Positions 42,539 through 50,187 of a stretch of 64,000 nt of DNA are shown piece by piece; within the stretch, counting starts at the first letter, position 1; each line of letters starts with the position of its first letter. The notes under the pieces are model-generated. The model was not told the DNA's origin. It made no database searches and was given only the letters and a program-made list of their open reading frames with translations. The stretch comes from Comamonadaceae bacterium G21597-S1 (lineage in GTDB: Bacteria; Pseudomonadota; Gammaproteobacteria; Burkholderiales; Burkholderiaceae_C). Both the position numbers and the translations under genes were made by a program. The stretch lies in NCBI GenBank assembly GCA_027214345.1, contig JAPWHR010000015.1, forward strand, positions 83,955 through 147,954, in the 5' to 3' direction.

Positions 42539-42579
42539 TTGACGCGGATCAAGACGCCGCGGGGCCGGGGTCGTAGACT
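42539..42579 (+). promoter_or_regulatory. Predicted class II FNR/Anr-dependent promoter
   Basis: TTGACGCGGATCAA at 42539-42552 matches the FNR consensus TTGAT-N4-ATCAA with one difference. TAGACT at 42574-42579 is a fair -10 box. A start point about 7 bases later would put the box centre near -41.5, exactly the class II geometry. It would make the downstream ABC/FtsX/HlyD genes oxygen-regulated. Confidence 0.65.
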
Positions 42580-42667
42580 GGTCTGTGTCACACGTTACGG
42601 GCGTTGCCGTGCCGGACCCGTGGGCGCTTCCGTGCGACCCGTTTCGGTGTGCGAGCCCGCCATCCAG

Positions 42668-42685
42668 CCATCCATCCATCCATCC
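42668..42685. repeat. Short CCAT tetranucleotide tract just before the ABC ATPase start
   Basis: Four and a half CCAT units occupy 42668-42685, five bases before the ATG at 42691, in the position of the ribosome-binding site, which is otherwise absent. Length change would alter spacing, or frame if translation begins at the upstream ATG (42604). Four units is short for phase variation. Confidence 0.7.
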
Positions 42686-42690
42686 GCACC

Positions 42691-43446
42691 ATGCGTACGG
42701 CATCCGCCACACCTGTCGCCCGTCCCGACGCGCAGTCGCCGGCCGAGGTCGTTTTTTCCGCGCACGGCCTGGCCAAGGTGTACGGCACGGGCGAGGTCCA
42801 GGTCCATGCCTTGCGCGACGTCGACCTGGAAATCCGCCGCGGCGAATTCGTCGTGTTGCTCGGTGCCTCGGGCAGCGGCAAGTCGACGCTGCTCAACATC
42901 CTGGGCGGGCTGGACGTGCCCACGCGCGGCGAGGTGCGTTTCGGCGACCACGTGCTGACCGACGCCAACGAGAGCGAACTCACCACCTATCGGCGCGAAC
43001 ATGTGGGTTTCGTGTTCCAGTTCTACAACCTGATCCCGAGCCTGACGGTGCGCGAGAACCTGGCGCTGGTGACCGACATCGCCGAAGACCCTATGCCGAT
43101 CGACGAGGCCATCGACATGGTCGGCCTGACACCGCGGCGCGACCATTTTCCGGCCCAGCTCTCGGGCGGCGAACAGCAACGCGTCGCGATCGCGCGCGCC
43201 ATCGTCAAGCGCCCGGCGGTGTTGTTGTGCGACGAACCGACCGGTGCGCTGGACTACAAGACCGGCAAGCTGGTGCTCGAGGTGATCGCGCGCATCAATA
43301 CCGAACTCGGTACCACGGCGGTCGTCATCACGCACAACGCGGCGATCGCCGGCATGGCGGATCGGGTGATCCACCTGGGCGACGGGCGCATCCAGAACGT
43401 CGAGATCAACACCCACAAGATCAGCCCGTCGGAGTTGTCGTGGTGA
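42691..43446 (+). CDS. ABC transporter ATP-binding protein, LolD/MacB type
   Basis: A 251-residue ATPase with Walker [10 protein letters not shown] (residues 58-66), Q-loop [10 protein letters not shown], signature LSGGEQQR, Walker [13 protein letters not shown] and [10 protein letters not shown]. The DEPTGALD form and length place it in the LolD/MacB/FtsE group that partners FtsX-type permeases. ATG at 42691 gives a normal N-terminus; an in-frame ATG at 42604 would add about 29 unlikely residues. It is the first gene of an ATPase, permease, HlyD operon behind a predicted FNR promoter. Confidence 0.92.
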   Translation: MRTASATPVARPDAQSPAEVVFSAHGLAKVYGTGEVQVHALRDVDLEIRRGEFVVLLGASGSGKSTLLNILGGLDVPTRGEVRFGDHVLTDANESELTTYRREHVGFVFQFYNLIPSLTVRENLALVTDIAEDPMPIDEAIDMVGLTPRRDHFPAQLSGGEQQRVAIARAIVKRPAVLLCDEPTGALDYKTGKLVLEVIARINTELGTTAVVITHNAAIAGMADRVIHLGDGRIQNVEINTHKISPSELSW

Positions 43447-43474
43447 TGACCGCCCACCAGAGCGAGGCCAACCG

Positions 43475-45844
43475 GTGAAGGCACTGGACCACAAGCTCTT
43501 GCGCGACCTGCGCCTGATGTGGAGCCAGGCACTGACGATCGCGCTGGTCGTGGCCAGCGGCATCGGCGGTTTCATCACCAGCCTGTCGGCGGTGGAGTCG
43601 CTGGCGCTGGCACGGGATCGGTTCTACGCCGAGGCCCGTTTCGCCGACGTGTTCGCCAGCGTCAAGCGTGCGCCCAACGCGCTCGAGGCCGTGTTGCGCG
43701 AGGTGCCGGGCGTGGCCGACGTCCAGACCACGGTCGAGCAGATCGTGCGCGTCGAGATCGATGGCCTGGCCGATCCGGTGATCGGCCAGTTGATCGGCAT
43801 CGACCCGCGCGCGCCCTCGCGCATGAACCAGGTCACGCTGCGCAACGGCCAGGGACTCATGGACTCCTCCGACAGCGACCGCAGCATTCCGGTGCTGGTG
43901 TCGGCCGGTTTTGCCGATGCGCGTGGCCTGCAGCCGGGTGCGCGGTTGTGGGCGCAGATCAACGGCAAACGACGGGCGCTCACGGTGGTCGGCATTGCCC
44001 TGTCACCCGAGTTCGTGTTCGCCGGCCTGATGGGCAGCCCGGACCAGCGCGGCTTCGGTGTGTTCTGGCTGCCGCGCGACACGCTGGCCGCGGCCTACGA
44101 CATGGACGGCGCTTTCAACCGCATCGCGATCAAGCTCGCGCCCGGCGCCTCGGAACACGCGGTGGTGGAACAGGTCTCGCGCCGCATCGCCCGGTACGGA
44201 GGACGCGAAGCCTACGGCCGCACAGACCAACCATCGAACGCCATGCTCGACGCCGAGATCAAGAGCCAATACGTGATCGGCACCTTGTTGCCGTCGATCT
44301 TCCTGGGCGTGGCCGCCTTCCTGCTCAACGTGGTGGTGTCGCGTCTGGTGGCCACGCAGCGCGAGCAGATCGCCGCGCTCAAGGCGCTGGGGTATCCGAA
44401 CCGCAGCATCGGCGCGCACTACCTGAAGATGGTGCTGCTGATCGTGCTGGCTGGCCTGTCGATCGGCGTGCCGTTCGGCGACTGGCTCGGCGGCCTGTTC
44501 ACCGGGCTGTATGCCGAGTCGTTCCAGTTGCCCGGTTTCGTCCATGTGATGCCGGCCTGGCTGCTGGTGGTGAGCATGAGCATCACCATCGGCACGGCGG
44601 TGCTGGGCACGCTCAATGCCATCCTGACCACAGTGCGGCTGGCGCCGGCCGAGGCCATGCATCCGCCGGCGCCGGGGCGGTACCGGCGTACCCTGGTCGA
44701 GCGCCTGGGCATCACCCGCATCAGCCCGGCGCTGCGCATGATCCTGCGCAACATGGAACGACGGCCGCTGCGCACGTCCTTGTCGATCGGTGGCGTGGCT
44801 GCTTCGGTGGCCATCGTCGTGATGGGCAATTTCTTTCGCGACGCGATCGACTTCCTGGTCGACTCGCAGTTCAACCTGGCCATGCGCAGCGACGTCATCG
44901 TCTGGATGACCGAGGCGGTTGATGACAGTGCCCGTCACGAACTGGCGCGGCTGCCCGGCGTGATCGCGGTCGAGTCCGGGCGTGACGTGCCGGTGCGGTT
45001 CATCAACGGCCACCTCAGCGAGCGCGGCCAGATCCAGGGTTTCGAGCGCAACCCGGAGCTGCGCCGCATCATCGACACCGACAACCGCGAGGCCAGCCGC
45101 CTGCAGGGCGACGGGCTGGTCATGACCGACCGCCTTGCTGCCAAGCTCGACTTGCGTGTGGGCGACCGGGTCCGGGTCGAGGTGCTCGAAGGTCGCCAGC
45201 GCGCGGTGGAAGTGCCGCTGGCCGCGACGGCGCGCGAGATGATGGGGCTCAACGCCTACATGGAGCGTCGCGCGCTGAACCGCCTGCTCGAGGAAGGCGA
45301 CCGGTCCTCGCAGTTCTCGCTGGCGGTCGAGCGCGGCAGCGAGCCGGCGCTGATCGAGGCCACCAAGGGCATGCCGCGTATCGTCGGCACCTTCAGCAAG
45401 TCCACGATGCTGCGCAACATGGAGGAGATCAGTGCGCGCAACATCCGCATCATCAGCTCCATCCTGACGCTGTTCGCGGCGGTGATCGCGGTGGGCGTGG
45501 TCTACAACAATGCGCGCATCGCACTGGCCGAGCGCACCTGGGAGCTGGCCAGCCTGCGCGTGCTCGGTTTCACCCGCGCCGAGGTGTCGGGGCTGCTGCT
45601 GGGCGAGATGGCGATCGGCATCGCCATCGCCCTGCCGCTGGGCATGGTGATGGGGTACGGGCTGGTGATCCTGATCGCGGACCTGACGCAATCGGACCAG
45701 TTCTATTTTCCGGTGGTGATCCAGCCGCGCACCTATGCGATCGCCGGCCTGGCGGTGTTGGTATCGGGCGTGGCCAGCGCCCTGGTGGTGCGCCGGCGCA
45801 TCGACCGGCTCGACATGGTCGCGGCGCTCAAGACACGAGAATGA
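43475..45844 (+). CDS. FtsX-like ABC transporter permease with two FtsX domains
   Basis: A 789-residue membrane protein starting with GTG after GCGAGG. One TM helix near residues 17-37 is followed by a periplasmic MacB-PCD-like domain. A three-helix FtsX unit lies at about 265-390 (SIFLGVAAFLLNVVVSRLVATQREQIAALKALGY at its start), then another TM helix, a second periplasmic domain and a final FtsX unit at about 665-780. This duplicated layout handles substrates at the outer face of the inner membrane instead of classic import. It works with the upstream ATPase and the downstream HlyD-like adaptor, overlapping neither. Confidence 0.92.
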   Translation: MKALDHKLLRDLRLMWSQALTIALVVASGIGGFITSLSAVESLALARDRFYAEARFADVFASVKRAPNALEAVLREVPGVADVQTTVEQIVRVEIDGLADPVIGQLIGIDPRAPSRMNQVTLRNGQGLMDSSDSDRSIPVLVSAGFADARGLQPGARLWAQINGKRRALTVVGIALSPEFVFAGLMGSPDQRGFGVFWLPRDTLAAAYDMDGAFNRIAIKLAPGASEHAVVEQVSRRIARYGGREAYGRTDQPSNAMLDAEIKSQYVIGTLLPSIFLGVAAFLLNVVVSRLVATQREQIAALKALGYPNRSIGAHYLKMVLLIVLAGLSIGVPFGDWLGGLFTGLYAESFQLPGFVHVMPAWLLVVSMSITIGTAVLGTLNAILTTVRLAPAEAMHPPAPGRYRRTLVERLGITRISPALRMILRNMERRPLRTSLSIGGVAASVAIVVMGNFFRDAIDFLVDSQFNLAMRSDVIVWMTEAVDDSARHELARLPGVIAVESGRDVPVRFINGHLSERGQIQGFERNPELRRIIDTDNREASRLQGDGLVMTDRLAAKLDLRVGDRVRVEVLEGRQRAVEVPLAATAREMMGLNAYMERRALNRLLEEGDRSSQFSLAVERGSEPALIEATKGMPRIVGTFSKSTMLRNMEEISARNIRIISSILTLFAAVIAVGVVYNNARIALAERTWELASLRVLGFTRAEVSGLLLGEMAIGIAIALPLGMVMGYGLVILIADLTQSDQFYFPVVIQPRTYAIAGLAVLVSGVASALVVRRRIDRLDMVAALKTRE

Positions 45845-45854
45845 CGAGGAATCC

Positions 45855-47096
45855 ATGAAACGCAAGACCTGGTTCATGTTTGCGGTGGCCGTCGTGCTGC
45901 TGGCATTGCTGCTGGCATGGGCGCTGGCGCCACGTCCGGTGGAGGTCGAACTGGCGCCGGTCACCCGGGGCCTGTTCGAGACCACCATCGACGAAGATGG
46001 CAAGACCCGGCTGGCCGACCGGTACGTCGTGTCGGCGCCGCTGGCCGGCCGGCTGGAGCGCATCACGCTCAAGGAAGGTGATGTGATCGCCGCCGACGCG
46101 CCGCTGGCCCATCTGTTGCCGGTGCTGCCGGCGCTGCTGGACGAACGCAGCCTGCGCGAGGTGCAGGCCCGCGTGGCGTCGGCGCAGGACAACGTGGCGC
46201 GTGCCGGCGTGCGGATCGCACGCGCCCAGGTCGCGGTCGAGCAGGTCCGCAACGACGCGCGGCGCAATGCCGAGCTGGCGCAACAGGGATTCATCGCACC
46301 GGCCAGGCTGGAGGCCGATCGCCTTGCTGTGCTTGCCGCCGAGCGCGAAGTCGAGTCGGCCACTGCCGAACGCCGCATGGCGTCGCACGATCTCGAACAG
46401 GCGCGCGCGGCACTGGGCGTTGTGCGACAGGGCGCAACGGGTGCCGGGCAAGGCCGGTTCACGGTGCGCGCGCCGGTGGCCGGCCAGCTGTTGCGGGTGT
46501 TGCAGGCCAGCGAGGCGACGGTGGCCCTGGGCACACCGCTGCTCGAGCTCGGAGACACGGGCAATCTGGAAGTGGTGGCCGAGTTGCTTACCACTGACGC
46601 ATTGGCCGCGCGGCCTGGCAGCCGGGTGCTGATCGAACGCTGGGGCGGGCCGGGCACGCTCGAAGGGCGCGTGCGCAGCGTCGAGCCGGCGGCCTTCACC
46701 AAGGTATCGGCGCTCGGTGTCGAGGAGCAGCGGGTGCGCGTCGTGATCGACCTGACCAGCCCGCGGGCGCAGTGGCAGGCGCTGGGCGACGCCTACCGGG
46801 TCAGCGTGCGTATCGTCACCTTGTCCGAGGACAACGCGGTGCAGGTGCCGGTGAGCGCGGTGTTCCCGTTGCCGGCCGGTGCCTCCGAGACCGGCGCCGC
46901 CGCGCCCGCGGCGCCGGCAAGCCACGCGGTGTTCGTCGTCGACGCGGGCCGTGCGCGGCAGGTGCCGGTACAGCTCGGCGGGCGCAACGGCAGCATGGCC
47001 TGGATCCGCAGCGGCCTGGAGCCCGGCGCGCAGGTCATCGTGTACCCGCCAGCGACGGTGCGCGACGGAGTGCGGGTCGGCGCACGCAAGGTCTGA
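45855..47096 (+). CDS. HlyD/RND-type periplasmic adaptor (membrane fusion protein)
   Basis: A 413-residue adaptor. One N-terminal TM helix (residues 7-26) anchors it. A first biotinyl-lipoyl half (YVVSAPLAGRLERITLKEGDVI), a helical hairpin of about residues 100-190, the second lipoyl half (FTVRAPVAGQLLRVLQASEATV) and a beta-barrel domain follow. An Ala/Pro-rich insert precedes the membrane-proximal end. Such proteins connect inner-membrane pumps to the outer membrane. With the ATPase and FtsX permease it forms a probable tripartite-like export system; no outer-membrane factor gene is present here. GAGGA precedes the ATG 10 bases after the permease stop. Confidence 0.92.
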   Translation: MKRKTWFMFAVAVVLLALLLAWALAPRPVEVELAPVTRGLFETTIDEDGKTRLADRYVVSAPLAGRLERITLKEGDVIAADAPLAHLLPVLPALLDERSLREVQARVASAQDNVARAGVRIARAQVAVEQVRNDARRNAELAQQGFIAPARLEADRLAVLAAEREVESATAERRMASHDLEQARAALGVVRQGATGAGQGRFTVRAPVAGQLLRVLQASEATVALGTPLLELGDTGNLEVVAELLTTDALAARPGSRVLIERWGGPGTLEGRVRSVEPAAFTKVSALGVEEQRVRVVIDLTSPRAQWQALGDAYRVSVRIVTLSEDNAVQVPVSAVFPLPAGASETGAAAPAAPASHAVFVVDAGRARQVPVQLGGRNGSMAWIRSGLEPGAQVIVYPPATVRDGVRVGARKV

Positions 47097-47140
47097 CGCG
47101 AGCGCTGCACGCGCCCGGCCCGTCCGGGGGCGTTGCGTGC

Positions 47141-47728
47141 CTACGTGCGTTTGCCCAGCGCGACGCGGAATTCCTCGAGCTTGGCCTGGTAATCGTCCGC
47201 CTCGCCATAGTCCAGGAACCGGTTGTAGCGACCATGCGTGCCGAGGATCTTGCGCGCATGCTTGATCGGGCAGAAATACTGTTCGGTGCGCGCGATGATC
47301 TCGCGCAGGTAGCCGATCAGCCCGTTGGCGTATTCGCAGTAGGTACAGTGGAAACGCTCGATGGCGTTCAGGTAGCCCAGGTGGTGCCGGTCGAACACGA
47401 TGTAGTCGCCCCGCCGCACCTTGGTGATGCCGTAGATCGGGAAACAGCTCCACTGGTAGAAACTCACGCACAGGTCCAGCAGCAGCAGTGGAACAATCAT
47501 CGCGTAGATGATCGGGCCGGTGATCAGGTTCTGCGGCCGGTTCGTCACCAGCCAGCGGAACAGGTTGGTCTTGAGCTTGGCGTGTGCCTCGCGCACCGTG
47601 CGTTCGAATTCCACCCTTTTGCCCTTGATCTGGAAGAACATGCGGCTTTCCTGCTCGTGCACGGCGTCGCGCAGTTCGTCGTCGAGGGCGGCCATCTGGG
47701 CCAGGATGCGGGAGATGCGTTCGTTCAT
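47141..47728 (-). CDS. Conserved hypothetical protein with membrane segment and Cys motif
   Basis: I recognise no named family. The 195-residue protein starts with a charged helical region of about 60 residues. A hydrophobic stretch of about 35 residues (LITGPIIYAMIVPLLLLDLC and on) could span the membrane once or twice. After it comes a cysteine-containing motif FHCTYCEYANG and the conserved-looking HARKILGTHGRYNRFLDYGEAD. An ATG nine bases upstream (47737) is an alternative start and neither has a clear ribosome-binding site. It faces the HlyD gene and is separated by 89 bases from the Tat-protein gene on the same strand. The CxxC pair could bind metal or heme. Confidence 0.75.
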   Translation of the reverse strand: MNERISRILAQMAALDDELRDAVHEQESRMFFQIKGKRVEFERTVREAHAKLKTNLFRWLVTNRPQNLITGPIIYAMIVPLLLLDLCVSFYQWSCFPIYGITKVRRGDYIVFDRHHLGYLNAIERFHCTYCEYANGLIGYLREIIARTEQYFCPIKHARKILGTHGRYNRFLDYGEADDYQAKLEEFRVALGKRT

Positions 47729-47817
47729 GGGGATCATGATAGGCGCGGACCGTGCGCGCGGCGATGCCGTGGTGATGTCCGTTCGCGACGGAGCAGGCGC
47801 CCGCTCCGCCAGGCGCG

Positions 47818-48564
47818 CTACAGCCGCCGGATCTGCTGCAGCCCCGCGCGCAGTTGCACCACGTCGCCGACGCGCACCAGGCGCCCGCGCACGACCACCG
47901 GGTCGGCCACCCAGGGCAATATGGCCGGCGCGTGCGGACTGCCGGTCGCATCGACGAACAACGGCGCCTCCAGCCCCGCGCCGCAGGCATCGCTGCGACA
48001 GAATGCCAGTGGCAGGCCGCCACGTGCGCACAATGCGGCGCAGGCCTTGTGCGTCTTGCCGAAGCCCGGCCGCATGGCGCCGAACCAGCACTTGGCATCG
48101 AGTATCTCGCCCGCCATCAGCACCTCGCCTTCGTCGACGGGCGCCGGCGCTTGCAATCCGGTGTCGTCCAGCCCGCGAGCAGCGTCCAGCTGCGCGACGG
48201 CGAGCATCGCGTGTTCGCCGCGTGCGATCAGCGAACCCGTCGCCACGATGGCCTGGCCGACGAGCGCCGCCGGGAAGGCCGCTGCGGATTTGCCCTCCGA
48301 CGCCAGGAAGACCGTACGCACCGTGCCGCCGAGGTCCCGGGTGCGCAGTGCCGGATACGGCGCCGCCACCAGCAGGCCACGCAGGCTGCGCGCCTCGCCT
48401 TCCCATCGGGTGGCGCCGAGCTCGGCATTGCCGCGCGCCAGCACGGCGGCCAGCCCTGCTGCACCGCCGGCCGCCAGGGCCAGGCCGGCACGCAGCAGCA
48501 CACGGCGCCCGCTACCTGGCGGGTCTGCGGCCCAGCCGATGAAGAACGGGGGTGCATTTTTCAT
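47818..48564 (-). CDS. Predicted Tat-exported protein with a conserved-looking cysteine motif
   Basis: A 248-residue protein of no family I can name. The N-terminus has a twin-arginine signal (GRRVLLRAG followed by an Ala/Gly/Leu-rich core), implying export of a folded, possibly cofactor-loaded protein. The middle holds LDAKCWFGAMRPGFGKTHKA followed by CAALC and later FCRSDACG, five Cys in about 40 residues and suggestive of a metal or Fe-S site. Its start overlaps the stop of the Rieske membrane protein (ATGA), so the two are translationally coupled. I infer a periplasmic partner of that electron-transfer protein. Confidence 0.8.
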   Translation of the reverse strand: MKNAPPFFIGWAADPPGSGRRVLLRAGLALAAGGAAGLAAVLARGNAELGATRWEGEARSLRGLLVAAPYPALRTRDLGGTVRTVFLASEGKSAAAFPAALVGQAIVATGSLIARGEHAMLAVAQLDAARGLDDTGLQAPAPVDEGEVLMAGEILDAKCWFGAMRPGFGKTHKACAALCARGGLPLAFCRSDACGAGLEAPLFVDATGSPHAPAILPWVADPVVVRGRLVRVGDVVQLRAGLQQIRRL

Positions 48565-49619
48565 CGCGCCTCCTGCTGGTCGATCCGCGACGGTGGCACG
48601 GGCTGGCCCAAACCAGCGGACTGCGCCTGCACATAGACCGAGCCACCCCTGATCCGTGTGCGATAAGTGGCGATCTTTTCCGTGAACGGCGCAGGCGAAT
48701 GCCCATCCTGCGGCCGGTATTGGTAGCCGTGCCAGGGGCAGGTGATGCAGCCGTCGACGATGCGGCCCTCGCCCAGCGGCCCGCCCTGGTGGCGACAGAC
48801 ATTGGAGACGGCAAAAATCTCGTTCGCCTGTCGAAAGACCGCGATGCGCTCGCCCACCGGCGGTGTGACGATGCGCGCACAACCATCGACGATCGACAGG
48901 GCCGGCCCCACCGGCAGCCAGCCGTCGGCGGGTGCCGGGAGGTCGGCATCGCGGCGCAGCTCGCGCCTTCCCACGATGATGTGCAGCGCGGCGACGAGCC
49001 CAGCACCGGCCGCCACGGCAAAGGCAAACAGTGGACTCTTGCCGCCCTGCACCGCACCGAGCATCACGTGCGCAACCAGCAAGGCATAGGCTCCGTAGAT
49101 ACCCATGTGAATCGCCTTCCACATCCGCGGCCCGAGAGTGGCGTTCCAGAAATCGTGGCTCGTGGCAGCCAGAACGAAAAGCATCAGCAGCGCCAGCAGC
49201 CCCAGGCTCTCGAACGGAAAGCCGCCGATGGCGTCGTACCGGGGATTGGAAACCAGCAGGGAAACCAGCGGGTTGATCTCGCCGAAGCCGTGGTACCAGA
49301 CCAGCACCACGACGGCATGCAGCGCAGACAGCAGGAAACACGTCAGTCCCATGTGGCGTCGGTTGTACAGCAGCGGCAGGAAGCGCGGCGACAGGCGCGC
49401 CAGCGGCCCGATCGCCAGCACCAGCGTGAGCAGCGCGAAAGCACAAGAGCCCAGGGCGCGGATCAACAACTGCGGCGGCGCCAGCTGCTGCGCCGGCGTC
49501 AGCCACACCAGCGCGGTCGCGACATAGGCCCCCAGGAAACCCAGCACGCCAAGTGCCAGCGCGAGATCGTAGGACTTCTTGAAATCGGTCCACTGCACGA
49601 CGCGGTAGCCGCTGGACAT
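48561..49619 (-). CDS. Ferric reductase-like transmembrane protein fused to a C-terminal Rieske [2Fe-2S] domain
   Basis: A 352-residue membrane redox protein. About six hydrophobic helices (residues 17-240) resemble the ferric-reductase-like/MsrQ heme domain, with candidate heme histidines in RHMGLTCFLLSALHAVVV and WKAIHMGIYGAYALLVAH. The C-terminal 100 residues are a Rieske domain with CRH (C-x-H) then CPWHGYQY (C-x2-H), 16 residues apart. Heme b and Rieske in one chain point to transmembrane electron transfer, perhaps to or from quinol. Its ATG overlaps the stop of the 47-residue protein gene (TGATG) and its stop overlaps the Tat-protein start, so the operon is tightly coupled. Confidence 0.88.
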   Translation of the reverse strand: MSSGYRVVQWTDFKKSYDLALALGVLGFLGAYVATALVWLTPAQQLAPPQLLIRALGSCAFALLTLVLAIGPLARLSPRFLPLLYNRRHMGLTCFLLSALHAVVVLVWYHGFGEINPLVSLLVSNPRYDAIGGFPFESLGLLALLMLFVLAATSHDFWNATLGPRMWKAIHMGIYGAYALLVAHVMLGAVQGGKSPLFAFAVAAGAGLVAALHIIVGRRELRRDADLPAPADGWLPVGPALSIVDGCARIVTPPVGERIAVFRQANEIFAVSNVCRHQGGPLGEGRIVDGCITCPWHGYQYRPQDGHSPAPFTEKIATYRTRIRGGSVYVQAQSAGLGQPVPPSRIDQQEAR

Positions 49620-49762
49620 CAGCCACCTCCCGCCACGGGGATGGCGCGCGCCTGCTGCGCCACGTGTGCATCGACGAACAGGGCCATGCCGACCACCGCT
49701 GCGATGGCCAGTGCCAATGCCGGCCACACGCGCGCGTGAAACCGGCGCTGGCGCCGGTTCAC
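49619..49762 (-). CDS. 47-residue single-TM protein
   Basis: A tiny gene starting with GTG. Its product has a basic N-terminus (NRRQRRFHARVW), one hydrophobic helix of about 20 residues (PALALAIAAVVGMALFVDAH) and a short tail ending VAGGG. Both ends overlap neighbouring genes: its GTG shares GTGA with the upstream 75-residue gene's stop, and its TGA shares TGATG with the Rieske protein's start. Such overlaps argue that it is really translated. It may be a small subunit or assembly factor for the Rieske membrane protein. No family recognised. Confidence 0.7.
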   Translation of the reverse strand: MNRRQRRFHARVWPALALAIAAVVGMALFVDAHVAQQARAIPVAGGG

Positions 49763-49986
49763 GGCCGATCCTCGATCGGCCTACGGCCACGCGCGCGGCG
49801 CAGGACCAGCGGCCACAAAGCGACGATACCCGGCACGAACAGGCACTGGACGTGCCAGGGCGCGGCAGCGGCAGCGGCATCCAGCCGCCTGAGCCCGCCC
49901 GCCAGCATCGCGCAGGCCACGAGCAAGCCCATCGCCGCATATGCCGCCAGCACCAGAAGCACGATCTCCGCCATGAACAAGGACAT
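49759..49986 (-). CDS. 75-residue two-TM protein, first gene of the Rieske membrane operon
   Basis: A small membrane protein with two hydrophobic segments (EIVLLVLAAYAAMGLLVACAM and CLFVPGIVALWPLVL) and a basic C-terminus RRARGRRPIEDRP. GGGAGAG lies 5 bases before the ATG. The stop overlaps the next gene's GTG. It faces the Rieske-glutamate-synthase gene across about 200 bases in which I see no convincing promoter motif. No family recognised; the overlaps and layout suggest a subunit of the membrane redox complex. Confidence 0.72.
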   Translation of the reverse strand: MSLFMAEIVLLVLAAYAAMGLLVACAMLAGGLRRLDAAAAAAPWHVQCLFVPGIVALWPLVLRRARGRRPIEDRP

Positions 49987-50187
49987 GTGCACTCTCCCGG
50001 ACCGCGCGCCAAAGGCAGGCATGCCAGCCGCCCCGAACGAATCGACGCCAGCATGCAAGCGACCCGCGCCGCAGTGTTCAAACCATACCACGGCATTGGC
50101 ACCTGTGCGATCATTGACGCCATCCCCAGGGCGGCCGCGCCATGGCCGGTGCCCGCTTGCAACAAGGACAGCAGCGAAGGAGGCACT

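Noticed and set aside
44003-46702. 899-codon open frame on the - strand
   Set aside because: Antisense to the FtsX permease and HlyD adaptor, whose motifs are unambiguous.
49987-50187. Sigma-54 promoter between the divergent Rieske operons
   Set aside because: TGGCAC occurs near 50096, but the matching TTGCA-type -12 element is absent at the required spacing.
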